DNA from: DTFZ01 sp050260375
GTDB lineage: Bacteria; Bacillota; Clostridia; Christensenellales; SZUA-584
Assembly (NCBI GenBank): GCA_050260375.1
Contig: JBLNCA010000006.1
Location: 124,001 to 188,000 of the forward strand
Reading direction: 5' to 3'
Length of the DNA stretch: 64,000 nucleotides
The stretch's first letter is position 1. Each line of letters begins with the position of its first letter. The notes beneath the pieces were generated by a model. That model had not been told where the DNA came from. It searched no databases and was given only the letters and a program-made list of their open reading frames with translations. Positions 16,863 through 24,797 of the stretch are shown piece after piece. A program made the translations under genes and the position numbers.

Positions 16863-19519
16863 TATCTCTCGATCTCCTGCATTTCATAAGATTCTATTAC
16901 GTCGCCTTCCTTAATGTCGTTATAGTTTTTAAGCGTTATACCGCATTCATAACCCTGATTGACTTCCTTGGCGTCGTCCTTAAACCGCTTGAGCGACGCA
17001 ATGGAGCCTTCGAATACGACGACGTTGTCGCGCAGCAGCCTTGCGGACGCATTGCGCACTATCTTGCCGTCCGTCACATAGGAACCGGCAATAGTGCCTA
17101 TGCTCGAGACGTTGAATATCGTCCTGACTTCCGCGTGGCCGAGAACCACCTCTTTGAACTCCGGCGCGAGCATGCCCTTCATCGCAAGCTCTATATCCTC
17201 TATTGCCTTATATATGACGCGGTATACCCTGATTTCTACCTTTTCCTTATCGGCCTCTATCCTTGCCATGCTGTCCGGGCGAACGTTGAAGCCTATGATT
17301 ATCGCGTTGGACGCGGTAGCGAGCATTACGTCCATCGCCTTTATCGCTCCGACGCCGGCGTGTATTACGTTAACCTTCACATCTTTGTTGCTCAGCTTTT
17401 CGAACGCCTGCTTAACCGCCTCGACTGAACCCTGTACGTCCGCCTTGACGACTATGTTGAGTTCTTTTACCTTTCCTTCTTCTACCTGGCTGAACAAATC
17501 GTCCAGCGACACCTTCGAAAGGTTTTTGAGCATGTCGGCTTTTTGCTTGTCTTTACGCTCTTCCGCGACCTGTCTTGAAAGCTTATCCTGTTCTACTGCG
17601 TAAATGATATCGCCCGCGACAGGCACTTCCGAGAACCCTACGACTTCAACGGGCTGCGACGGATAAGCTGCCTCCACCCTGTTGCCCATGTCGTCCATCA
17701 TGGCGCGCACCCTGCCGTAAGCCGTGCCCGCTACTATCATATCCGAAACGTGCAGCGTGCCGTTCTGAACGAGCACCGTGGCTACCGGGCCTCTGCCTTT
17801 GTCGAGCTTGGCTTCGACAATGATACCCTTCGCCAGCCTGTTCGGGTTCGCTTTAAGTTCCTGCACTTCGGAAACGAGTATTACCATCTCGAGCAGATGG
17901 TCAAGCCCTTCCTTAGTTACCGCGGATACGGGCACCATTACGGTATCGCCACCCCATTCCTCTGCAACAAGGCCATACTCGGTCAAATCCTGCATTACCT
18001 TCATCGGATTTGCGTCTGGCTTGTCTATCTTGTTTATCGCCACGATAATAGGAACGTTGGCGGCTTTAGCATGGTTTATAGCTTCTACGGTCTGCGGCAT
18101 TACGCCGTCGTCCGCGGCGACGACGAGTATTACGACGTCCGTCGCCTGCGCGCCTCTGGCGCGCATCGCGGTGAACGCTTCGTGGCCCGGAGTATCGAGG
18201 AACGTAATATCATGGCCGTTGTGCTTTATAGTGTACGCGCCTATATGCTGCGTTATACCGCCCGCTTCATGTTCGGTAACGCGCGTCTTGCGTATAGCGT
18301 CGAGCAGCGACGTTTTGCCGTGGTCGACATGCCCCATCACCGTAACGACAGGAGGACGCGGCACAAGATCGCTCTCGGCGTCGGCGATATCCCCTTCGTC
18401 CAAAACGTCTTCAGCCGTCTTTTCGAGCTTAAGCTCCAGGTCTATATTGAACTCCGAGCATATGAGCTGGGCCGTGTCATAGTCGAGTTCGGAATTGATA
18501 TTGCACATCATGCCGAGCATTAAAAGCTTCTTCAATATCTCCGCGACCGGTTTGCCCGTCTTTTCCGCGAGCGATTTTACCGATATCGCACTCGTCGTCA
18601 TAACCGCTTTATCGATGACGACAGTAGGAATAGGCGCAGACGAGGTCTTCAGTTTGGAGCGCTTCTTCGCCCTGTACCTGGACTCTTCGCTGCCGTCAAG
18701 AACGGCTTGCTCCAGCAGTATTTTCTTGCTTACTTTTGACCTGTCGTCCCATTTATATGTCTCTTCACGATGCTTTTTTGCGTTGTTCTTTTTTTCAAGC
18801 GGGACAAAATTCGTCGTTACCGTACTGGCAACTTCAACGCTCTGCGGACGCTGCCCGGGGCGCTGGCCGGCACGCTGCCCTGCGGAGCGCTGGTCGCCTT
18901 GCGGACGCTGGCCCTGCGGGCGATTGTCGCGCACAGCTTTATCCTGAGATTGCGTACGCGCGCCGCTTTTGTCCTGCCGCTGGTCTTTGGGCTGCTGCCT
19001 CTGCCTCTGGCCTTGGGGCTGCTGCCACTGGGAGGGGCCGCTCTTTTCCTGAGGCTCTGGCTTCGGAGCTTCAGGCTTTTGCGGTTCCGGCGCTGCGGTA
19101 GTTTCCGCAGCTTCATTCACACCCCCAAATGCCTCACGGCTTTTTGGGGACCCCGTATTTGTTGCGGCCTTTTCGCTTGCGGCCGGTTTTTCCATTTCGG
19201 CCGCTGGCTGTTCTTCCGCGGCTTTATCAGTTTCCTGCGGCTGTTCTTTTACGGGTTCAGCCTGCTGGTTTTGAGCAATAGCTTCCTGCTCCGCCCTCGC
19301 GGCCTCGGCGGCACGGGCGGCTTCGGCAGCTTCCTGCTGCTCTCTTAGCCTCTTTTCTTCAGCTTCTGCACGTACGATCTTTAAAAGCTCCGCTTCGATA
19401 CGCTTTAGCGTGGCCAAATGGTTTTGAACGCTGCTCTGAAGCGACTCCATCTTAGTCACAGTATCCCTGGACTTGGCGATAAGCTGCTTATTTATATCAA
19501 TTATTTTAAGTTTACTCAT
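16862..19519 (-). CDS. infB: Translation initiation factor IF-2
   Basis: An 885-residue initiation GTPase. The N-terminal IF2_N segment is followed by a long Ala/Glu/Gln/Pro-rich linker (about residues 55-240), then a second IF2_N. The G domain has VTVMGHVDHGKTSLLDAIRK (G1), DTPGHEAF (G3) and NKID (G4). Domains II, III and IV follow. The start is ATG 19517-19519 with AAGGGAG upstream; a start at 19546 is less likely. The linker contains an in-frame copy of a palindromic repeat (19116-19157), encoding about residues 121-134 (NTGSPKSREAFGGV). Confidence 0.97.
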   Translation of the reverse strand: MSKLKIIDINKQLIAKSRDTVTKMESLQSSVQNHLATLKRIEAELLKIVRAEAEEKRLREQQEAAEAARAAEAARAEQEAIAQNQQAEPVKEQPQETDKAAEEQPAAEMEKPAASEKAATNTGSPKSREAFGGVNEAAETTAAPEPQKPEAPKPEPQEKSGPSQWQQPQGQRQRQQPKDQRQDKSGARTQSQDKAVRDNRPQGQRPQGDQRSAGQRAGQRPGQRPQSVEVASTVTTNFVPLEKKNNAKKHREETYKWDDRSKVSKKILLEQAVLDGSEESRYRAKKRSKLKTSSAPIPTVVIDKAVMTTSAISVKSLAEKTGKPVAEILKKLLMLGMMCNINSELDYDTAQLICSEFNIDLELKLEKTAEDVLDEGDIADAESDLVPRPPVVTVMGHVDHGKTSLLDAIRKTRVTEHEAGGITQHIGAYTIKHNGHDITFLDTPGHEAFTAMRARGAQATDVVILVVAADDGVMPQTVEAINHAKAANVPIIVAINKIDKPDANPMKVMQDLTEYGLVAEEWGGDTVMVPVSAVTKEGLDHLLEMVILVSEVQELKANPNRLAKGIIVEAKLDKGRGPVATVLVQNGTLHVSDMIVAGTAYGRVRAMMDDMGNRVEAAYPSQPVEVVGFSEVPVAGDIIYAVEQDKLSRQVAEERKDKQKADMLKNLSKVSLDDLFSQVEEGKVKELNIVVKADVQGSVEAVKQAFEKLSNKDVKVNVIHAGVGAIKAMDVMLATASNAIIIGFNVRPDSMARIEADKEKVEIRVYRVIYKAIEDIELAMKGMLAPEFKEVVLGHAEVRTIFNVSSIGTIAGSYVTDGKIVRNASARLLRDNVVVFEGSIASLKRFKDDAKEVNQGYECGITLKNYNDIKEGDVIESYEMQEIER
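19116..19157 (-). repeat. Palindromic repeat copy A, in frame inside infB
   Basis: Read on the minus strand it begins TACGGGGTCCCCAAAAAG and continues CCGTGAGGCATTTGGGGG. It matches the copies at 48209 and 57044 almost base for base over the first 18 positions. The right arm has decayed (CATTTGGGGG instead of CTTTTTGGGG). It is translated as part of the IF-2 linker without stops. Confidence 0.85.
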
Positions 19520-19838
19520 GCACGCTACTCCCTTGACCACCATCAAAATATTCTTTTATCGTATCGGCAAAAGCTTTATCAGTTATTCCAACCACCATAA
19601 TTCCCCTTCTGCCTATTGAATGACCCAATCTATCATAACCGCTCACTGTCAAAACATCAACGTTATTTTTGCCGCACATATATATAAACTTCTTTCTGCT
19701 CTGGGGAGAAATACCCTCCGCAAGCAGCAACAGGCGCACCTTGCCCCGCTTTAGCCCCGCCTCGCAGGCTGCTGTCCCCGTAAGCGTCTTCCCCGCGCGG
19801 TGGGCAAATCCCAAATAAGACAAACTATTTGAGGCCAC
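19512..19838 (-). CDS. L7Ae/L30e-family RNA-binding protein (YlxQ-like)
   Basis: A 108-residue protein of the L7Ae/L30e/S12e/Gadd45 fold, similar to Bacillus YlxQ. LSYLGFAHRAGKTLTGTAAC and RGKVRLLLLAEGISPQSRKK are the typical RNA-binding helices. Its partner RNA in the nusA operon is not established. The start is GTG 19836-19838, overlapping the preceding gene by 14 bp; its end overlaps infB by 8 bp, which suggests translational coupling. Confidence 0.9.
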   Translation of the reverse strand: MASNSLSYLGFAHRAGKTLTGTAACEAGLKRGKVRLLLLAEGISPQSRKKFIYMCGKNNVDVLTVSGYDRLGHSIGRRGIMVVGITDKAFADTIKEYFDGGQGSSVHE

Positions 19839-20076
19839 GCCGCAGTATCACCCGCTTAATAGCGCTGTACGCCTCTTCGCTCATTGACGTTTCAAGCGCC
19901 CTGTCGAACGCTTTTATCTTTTTAGCTTTATCGAGGCATTCCACGTTGGGGCAAAGATAAGCCCCTCTGCCGTGCGCCTTGCCGGTTTCGTCGGGAAACA
20001 GGCCGTCCTCCGACGCCACGACCCGCACGAGCTCTTTTTTAGGCCTGCTTTCACGGCAGGCTATGCACATCCGCAT
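19825..20076 (-). CDS. rnpM: YlxR family RNase P modulator (RnpM)
   Basis: An 83-residue basic protein. MCIACRESRPKKELVRVVAS and KAHGRGAYLCPNVECLDKAK are the YlxR signature with four Cys. Recent work on Bacillus YlxR links it to RNase P. I see no clear ribosome site before ATG 20076, which is unusual in this operon. It lies between nusA and the YlxQ-like gene, the universal order in Firmicutes. Confidence 0.93.
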   Translation of the reverse strand: MRMCIACRESRPKKELVRVVASEDGLFPDETGKAHGRGAYLCPNVECLDKAKKIKAFDRALETSMSEEAYSAIKRVILRRGLK

Positions 20077-20133
20077 AGGTATTTTTTTCGTTTTCGTTTG
20101 TGACCACCGCCGTTATACGTTAAGTTTTTATCG

Positions 20134-21246
20134 TTAAAACCCGAAATCGTCTTCAAGTATATCGCTGGTTTGGGGCTCCTCCGCTTCACCGTCCTTTTTT
20201 TCGAACAGCGCTTCCTCTATCTGCGTCTGGCTCTTTATGTCTATCTTCCACCCGGTAAGCTTGGCTGCGAGTCGCGCGTTCTGCCCTTCGCGGCCAATGG
20301 CGAGCGAAAGCTGGTAATCGGGCACGACGACTTTTGCGGCCTTTTCCGACTCGTTTATCTGTACCATCAGCACCTTCGCGGGACGCAGCGAGTTAGCGAT
20401 GAATTCTATAGGGTCGGCGCTCCATGGAATGACGTCTATCTTCTCGTTGCCTATTTCGGCGACTATTCTGTCTATCCGCGAACCTTTCTGGCCAACGCAC
20501 GAACCTACGGGGTCTACGTTTTCATCCTCCGAATAAACGGCTATCTTAGTGCGCGAACCCGCTTCGCGCGCTATGCTCTTAATCTGAACGACGTTCTGCA
20601 TTATCTCGGGCACTTCTATCTCAAACAGGCGTTTAAGCAGCCCCGGGTGCGTGCGCGAAACCACTATCTGAGGCCCCTTCGTCGTCTTCCTGACTTCCAT
20701 AACATACACTTTTATATGGTCGTTTATATTGTACTTTTCGCCGGATATGCACTCCGATATGGGCATTATGCCTTCCGCGTTGTCAAGCTCAAGCAGTATG
20801 CTGTTCTTGTCGACGCGGTGTATCACCGCGTTCATAAGCTCGCCTTCACGCTCTATGAACTTGTCAAACACTACGCCGCGCTCCGCTTCGCGCAAACGGT
20901 GCACTACTACCTGCTTTGCGGTCTGTGCGGCTATCCTTCCGAACGAGCCCGGCGTTACCTCTACTTCGATAATATCGCCCGGCTCATACGCTATGTTTAC
21001 CTTTTGAGCGTCGGCAAGCGACATTTCCAACGATTCGTCTTGCACTTCCTCCACGACGGTTTTCTTTGCGTACACCTTGAAAGAACCGTCGTTGCTGTCG
21101 ACGGCCACACGGACATTCTGGGCGGAACCGTAGTTTTTCTTGTATGCGGAAACAAGCGCATTCTCAATAGCGTCTATAAGCACGCTCTTATCGATGCCCT
21201 TTTCCTTTTCCAATGCATCTATTGCGTTAATAAATTCCGTGTTCAT
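20134..21246 (-). CDS. nusA: Transcription termination/antitermination protein NusA
   Basis: A 370-residue RNA-polymerase-binding factor. It has the N-terminal domain (NTEFINAIDALEKEKGIDKS), an S1 domain and two KH domains (VGSCVGQKGSRIDRIVAEIG and LSLAIGREGQNARLAAKLTG). The acidic C-terminal repeats of proteobacterial NusA are absent, as normal for Firmicutes. Two adjacent ATGs are possible; the second (21246) is 5 nt from GGAGGG and preferred. It may regulate its own operon through the leader hairpin upstream of rimP. Confidence 0.97.
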   Translation of the reverse strand: MNTEFINAIDALEKEKGIDKSVLIDAIENALVSAYKKNYGSAQNVRVAVDSNDGSFKVYAKKTVVEEVQDESLEMSLADAQKVNIAYEPGDIIEVEVTPGSFGRIAAQTAKQVVVHRLREAERGVVFDKFIEREGELMNAVIHRVDKNSILLELDNAEGIMPISECISGEKYNINDHIKVYVMEVRKTTKGPQIVVSRTHPGLLKRLFEIEVPEIMQNVVQIKSIAREAGSRTKIAVYSEDENVDPVGSCVGQKGSRIDRIVAEIGNEKIDVIPWSADPIEFIANSLRPAKVLMVQINESEKAAKVVVPDYQLSLAIGREGQNARLAAKLTGWKIDIKSQTQIEEALFEKKDGEAEEPQTSDILEDDFGF

Positions 21247-21259
21247 CATTACCCTCCGT

Positions 21260-21727
21260 TTATATATCCACGTGAAGCTTTACAACAGCGGTCTCTTTAT
21301 AAGCATAAGTATTAAGGCTTCCGTTTGTTTTCACAGTAAATCCGTTATCGTCGCAGCTTATAAGCTCGCCCGTAAACTCTTTTCTGCCCTCTTTGGCGCC
21401 GTACAGCTTTATGTCCACTTTTTTGCCTATGCTGCGCTTAAAATCCGACGGCTCTTTTAACGGCCTGTCAAGCCCCGGCGACGATACGCACAGATAATAC
21501 GGGCCCTCAATTGGGTCCTTGGCGTCGATAGCAGGCTCTATAAGGCGGCTTATGCTCTCGCAGTCGTCAAGGCCTATGCCGCCCGGCTTGTCTGCATAGA
21601 TAATAAGCTCCTTTGCGCCGCCTGTGCTGTTAAGCTCGACTCCGACATATTCATAGCCGCTGCCTTCGATTATAGGCCTGACTATTTCCTCAACTATATT
21701 TTCGTATTTATTTGCTATATTAAACAC
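21260..21727 (-). CDS. rimP: Ribosome maturation factor RimP
   Basis: A 155-residue 30S assembly factor. It shows IVRPIIEGSGYEYVGVELNS, GLDDCESISRLIEPAID and YLCVSSPGLDRPLKEPSDF, the conserved SPGLDRPL motif, followed by an SH3-like C-terminal domain. The annotated start is GTG 21725-21727, but the AAGGAG directly abuts it with no spacing. An in-frame ATA three codons later has an 8-nt spacing and could be the true start. First gene of the nusA-infB operon. Confidence 0.93.
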   Translation of the reverse strand: MFNIANKYENIVEEIVRPIIEGSGYEYVGVELNSTGGAKELIIYADKPGGIGLDDCESISRLIEPAIDAKDPIEGPYYLCVSSPGLDRPLKEPSDFKRSIGKKVDIKLYGAKEGRKEFTGELISCDDNGFTVKTNGSLNTYAYKETAVVKLHVDI

Positions 21728-21800
21728 TCCTTGCGCGCCCGAAAAAGATTTTGTTGTTAGTTTGGATAAATTGCATATGTTTTAACGGGCCGATTCGGGG

Positions 21801-21847
21801 ATTCAGCAATTTAAAAGAGTGGGTCTCACCCACTCTAAACTGAATCT
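21801..21847 (-). promoter_or_regulatory. Nested hairpin in the rimP-nusA leader (putative attenuator)
   Basis: On the minus strand a 9-bp stem AGAGTGGGT/ACCCACTCT (21817-21837, 3-nt loop) is followed by TTTTAAATT, an intrinsic-terminator form. An outer stem GATTCAG/CTGAATC (21801-21807 and 21841-21847) encloses it. The structure begins about 5 nt after the predicted transcription start, so it belongs to the operon leader rather than to the end of pgeF. In Bacillus, NusA is known to repress its own operon by termination in the leader. Confidence 0.75.
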
Positions 21848-21858
21848 AGCGGTAATTA

Positions 21859-21887
21859 TAATAACATAATATGCATAAAAGTGCAAG
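21859..21887 (-). promoter_or_regulatory. Sigma-A promoter of the rimP-nusA-infB operon
   Basis: TTGCAC (21882-21887) and TATTAT (21859-21864), 17 nt apart on the minus strand, about 135 bp upstream of rimP. The expected start is near 21852, immediately before the nested leader hairpin. Confidence 0.65.
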
Positions 21888-22008
21888 CCATTTTATATAT
21901 GAAAGCGGGAAAAACTAAACAGAGAAAGGCTTTTCTGCCGCTTTGTCCGATGCTTTTCCCGGCGTCAGGCTCACCAACGGCAACGACCGCTTCACTGTAA
22001 AAAACGCC

Positions 22009-22830
22009 TTAAGCATCCGTGAGCATTATGACCGCGGCCATGGAGCCCGTGCGTCCGTTGTCCCTCCTGTGCGAGAAAAACAGCTCCTCGCCGTCATAGG
22101 TGCACAGCCCGGATTCCGTGATGTTACCGGCGCGAATACCCGCATTCAGCATATCTATTACGCACGACCGGGCAAGGTGCAGATGCGTCCTGCCGCCGCG
22201 CGTCTCAACGGTATCCTTTCCGAACTCCCTTAAGAACAAGCCGCTCACATCCTGCCCGACCTCGTACCGCTCCGGGCCGATGCAGGGGCCTACGGCGGCA
22301 AGTATGTCGCCGGCATTGCTGCCGAGAGAGATCAGCGCCTTAACCGCGTTTGCCGCCATATGCGCGACGACTCCGCGCCAGCCCGCATGACAGACTGCGG
22401 CGCAGCGTTTCACCGGGTCATAAAAAAACAGAGGCACGCAATCGGCGTGAAAGGATATCAATGGCAGCTGCGTTTCGTCCGTATAGAGCCCGTCGCATAC
22501 TTCGGGAACGCAGTCCCTCGTTATGCCGCAGCCCGAGTCGGTATGCGTCGCCTTATAAAGCAGCGCGCTGTGCGCATAATTAATAGACACGGCTTTATTA
22601 TGGTCAAAACCCGCGGCTTTGCCGAACCTTTTTAAATTTTCCAGGAAATTTTCGGGGCTCTGTTCCCTCTTTTTACTGAAATTCAGCGTATTGTACGGCG
22701 CCGGGCTTACGCCGCCAACCCTTGTGGAAAACGCGCATACCACTCCGCCCGCTTCTTCAAAGGACGGTATTGTAAGATATTTAAGCCCGTATTTTTCTCT
22801 GAGCGTGAATCCTTGATTTATATTGTGCAT
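22009..22830 (-). CDS. pgeF: Purine nucleoside phosphorylase / laccase-domain protein (YfiH family)
   Basis: A 273-residue zinc-dependent multicopper-oxidase-like family member. VSPAPYNTLNFSKKREQSPE, LISFHADCVPLFFYDPVKRC, AAVCHAGWRGVVAHMAANAV and AVGPCIGPERYEVG carry the conserved His and Cys metal ligands. Family members are reported to phosphorolyse purine nucleosides or to edit peptidoglycan precursors; the role here cannot be chosen from sequence. It follows nrdR by 2 bp. Confidence 0.9.
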   Translation of the reverse strand: MHNINQGFTLREKYGLKYLTIPSFEEAGGVVCAFSTRVGGVSPAPYNTLNFSKKREQSPENFLENLKRFGKAAGFDHNKAVSINYAHSALLYKATHTDSGCGITRDCVPEVCDGLYTDETQLPLISFHADCVPLFFYDPVKRCAAVCHAGWRGVVAHMAANAVKALISLGSNAGDILAAVGPCIGPERYEVGQDVSGLFLREFGKDTVETRGGRTHLHLARSCVIDMLNAGIRAGNITESGLCTYDGEELFFSHRRDNGRTGSMAAVIMLTDA

Positions 22831-22832
22831 GT

Positions 22833-23288
22833 CTACTTTTCTTCCAATAACGCTTGAAGCTCCTTCATGAACGTATCCACGTCCTTGAACTCCTTATAGA
22901 CGGAAGCGAAACGGACGTACGCGACGTCGTCAAGCTTTTTAAGGCCTGCCATTACGAGCTCGCCTATGTCTTTTGAAGATATCTCCTGTTTCAATGAATT
23001 GAATATCGTTTTTTCTATACCCGCCACCAGCTCTTCTATATCGTGCATGGGAACGGGGCGCTTTTCGCAGGCTTTTATAATGCCCATCTTTATCTTGTCG
23101 GAATCAAACGGTACGCGGTCACCGTTTTTCTTTACCACCAGCAGGGGAAGGCTGTCTATCTTCTCATAAGTGGTAAAGCGCTTTTTGCATACAAGGCATT
23201 CCCTGCGCCGCCGTATTGAACTTCCTTCGTCCGTAGGCCGGGAATCCACGACTTTACTTTCAAGGTTACCGCAATAAACACATTTCAT
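22833..23288 (-). CDS. nrdR: Transcriptional repressor NrdR
   Basis: A 151-residue repressor of ribonucleotide reductase genes. The zinc ribbon has MKCVYCGNLESKVVDSR and RRRRECLVCKKRFTTYEKID, and an ATP-cone follows (PLLVVKKNGDRVPFDSDKI). It senses dATP/ATP and binds paired NrdR boxes. Such a pair lies upstream of nrdJ in this window (55003-55050), the likely target. The start is ATG 23286-23288 behind a GGGGGG site. Confidence 0.97.
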   Translation of the reverse strand: MKCVYCGNLESKVVDSRPTDEGSSIRRRRECLVCKKRFTTYEKIDSLPLLVVKKNGDRVPFDSDKIKMGIIKACEKRPVPMHDIEELVAGIEKTIFNSLKQEISSKDIGELVMAGLKKLDDVAYVRFASVYKEFKDVDTFMKELQALLEEK

Positions 23289-23321
23289 ACGTTAGCCCCC
23301 CGGAATTATAAAATCATGGAT

Positions 23322-23349
23322 ATTATATCATAAAAATCGGCAATTACAA
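23322..23349 (-). promoter_or_regulatory. Sigma-A promoter of nrdR-pgeF
   Basis: TTGTAA (23344-23349) and TATAAT (23322-23327) lie 16 nt apart on the minus strand. A TGA directly precedes TATAAT, giving an extended -10. Confidence 0.65.
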
Positions 23350-23428
23350 ACCGCCGCATAAAACCCAAGGTTTATCAAGGTTGTCAGGCTTTAACCCGTG
23401 CGCCGGACCGGCAACGGAATGCTTGAAG

Positions 23429-23689
23429 TTAATCCGTATATTCCGGCATAAAATTGATGTCCACCTCTACGAGTATAACGTCCTCCCCTATCTTTCTAAT
23501 GTTTTTCCACGGAATTATCTGGTCGCGCTCCCCTTTGAAAAAAAACGAAAACCTGGCGGCTCCCGGAACGACTATCGCGCATATTTTGCCCGTGCATATG
23601 TCGAGAACAAGGTCGCATATATAGCCCAAGCGCGCGCCGTCCACTATATTAACTACTTCCTTTTGCCTTAGCTTGCAGTATCTGGTCAT
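23429..23689 (-). CDS. YlmC/YmxH family PRC-barrel sporulation protein
   Basis: An 86-residue protein with a single PRC-barrel-like domain. KLRQKEVVNIVDGARLGYI, DLVLDICTGKICAIVVPG and the end IPWKNIRKIGEDVILVEVD are the family pattern. The founding members are sporulation-associated, but their mechanism is not known. I chose ATG 23687-23689, 7 nt after GAGGTG; a GTG nine bases upstream is inside that ribosome site. It is directly downstream of sigG, the usual clostridial order, separated by a terminator. Confidence 0.85.
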   Translation of the reverse strand: MTRYCKLRQKEVVNIVDGARLGYICDLVLDICTGKICAIVVPGAARFSFFFKGERDQIIPWKNIRKIGEDVILVEVDINFMPEYTD

Positions 23690-23728
23690 GACTTTCACCT
23701 CACATAATAATATATTATGAGGGAAAGC

Positions 23729-23757
23729 ATAAAAAAGACCGCAGGAAACGCGGCCTT
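23729..23757 (-). terminator. Intrinsic terminator after sigG
   Basis: On the minus strand an 8-bp stem AAGGCCGC/GCGGTCTT (one G-U pair, 7-nt loop) is followed by TTTTTT. It lies 14 bp after the sigG stop and before the ymxH-type gene. Confidence 0.85.
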
Positions 23758-23770
23758 ACCGTACGGGGCG

Positions 23771-24544
23771 TTATATATTCCTTCGTATATTTTTCAGCGC
23801 CGTTTTCTCCAGCCTTGACACCTGCGCCTGGCTGATGCCTATCTCCTCGGATACCTCCATCTGCGTCTTGCCCTGGTAAAAGCGCATCATTATTATCTTT
23901 TTTTCACGCTCGCCCAGCTTCTCTATCGCTTCTTTCAAGGCTATGCCGTCGAGCCACGTCTCGTCTGCGCTGTTTTTATCCTGCAACTGGTCCATGACGT
24001 AAATAGCGTCCGTGCCGTCATGATATACAGGCTCATAGAGGGAAACAGGGTCCTGTATAGCGTCCAAAGCGAACACCACGTCCTCTACGTTCATGTCGAG
24101 CTCTTTCGCTATTTTCTCTACGCTCGGGTCGCTGAAGTTTTTTTTGGAAAGCGTGTTGCGGACCTGCAGCGCCTTGTAAGCGATATCCCGCAGCGAGCGC
24201 GATACTCTGATGCTGTTGTTGTCCCTTAAGTACCTGCGAAGCTCTCCGGTTATCATAGGCACGGCGTAAGTCGAAAACCTCACGCCGAGGTCCACGTTGA
24301 AGTTATCGATGGCTTTAATAAGCCCGATGCATCCGACCTGAAAAAGGTCGTCCATGTTTTCGTTCCTGCCCGTAAAGCGCTGTATTACGCTCAGCACAAG
24401 CCTTAAATTGCCTCTTATGAACTGCTCCCTCGCGGCCTGGTCTCCGGCTTTGACCTTGAGCATTAATTCTTTCATTTCTTTGGGTTTCATAACGGGAAGT
24501 TTGGACGTATCGACCCCGCATATCTCGACCTTATTCACCAGCAT
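23771..24544 (-). CDS. sigG: Sporulation sigma factor SigG
   Basis: A 257-residue late forespore-specific RNA polymerase sigma factor. The diagnostic N-terminus KVEICGVDTSKLPV, the region 2 segment NLRLVLSVIQRFTGR and DDLFQVGCIGLIKAIDNF, and RRYLRDNNSIRVSRSLRDIA match SigG rather than SigF. Region 4 ends with KTQMEVSEEIGISQAQVSRL. SigG drives gpr and other germination and DNA-protection genes. The start is ATG 24542-24544 with AGGAG upstream. Unlike Bacillus, spoIIGA-sigE is not upstream. Confidence 0.97.
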   Translation of the reverse strand: MLVNKVEICGVDTSKLPVMKPKEMKELMLKVKAGDQAAREQFIRGNLRLVLSVIQRFTGRNENMDDLFQVGCIGLIKAIDNFNVDLGVRFSTYAVPMITGELRRYLRDNNSIRVSRSLRDIAYKALQVRNTLSKKNFSDPSVEKIAKELDMNVEDVVFALDAIQDPVSLYEPVYHDGTDAIYVMDQLQDKNSADETWLDGIALKEAIEKLGEREKKIIMMRFYQGKTQMEVSEEIGISQAQVSRLEKTALKNIRRNI

Positions 24545-24575
24545 GTCATGTCTCCTAAAGTAGCTTTTATATGAC

Positions 24576-24604
24576 TAGCTTTGCCATCAGGTGCGCTTTT
24601 ATAC
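24576..24604 (-). promoter_or_regulatory. Candidate SigF/SigG-type promoter of sigG
   Basis: On the minus strand GTATA (24600-24604) is followed after 14 nt by GGCAAAGCTA (24576-24585). Known SigF promoters have a GYATA-like -35 and a GGnnAnAnTR -10 with 14-16 nt between. One -10 position deviates. The site ends about 20 bp before the sigG ribosome site, and sigG is a known SigF target in Bacillus. Confidence 0.45.
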
Positions 24605-24672
24605 TGGAAAAAAGAGCCCGTATATGCGGCAAAAAGGACCGTATACTGTAACAACACTATCAAGAATTAAGT

Positions 24673-24706
24673 AAAAAAGCCTTGATTAAATGATTAATCA
24701 AGGCTT
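24673..24706 (-). terminator. Intrinsic terminator of the asp23-to-ispA operon
   Basis: A perfect 13-bp stem AAGCCTTGATTAA/TTAATCAAGGCTT with a 4-nt loop is followed on the minus strand by TTTTTT. It lies about 90 bp after the ispA stop and separates that operon from sigG. Confidence 0.92.
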
Positions 24707-24797
24707 CGCTTTAAACATATTACTTATGCAGTTTTTTTTAAAAAGGAAACGGAAAACGAATATGATGCGCTTAGGTAATGCCCGGCGCAGCGCCGGA

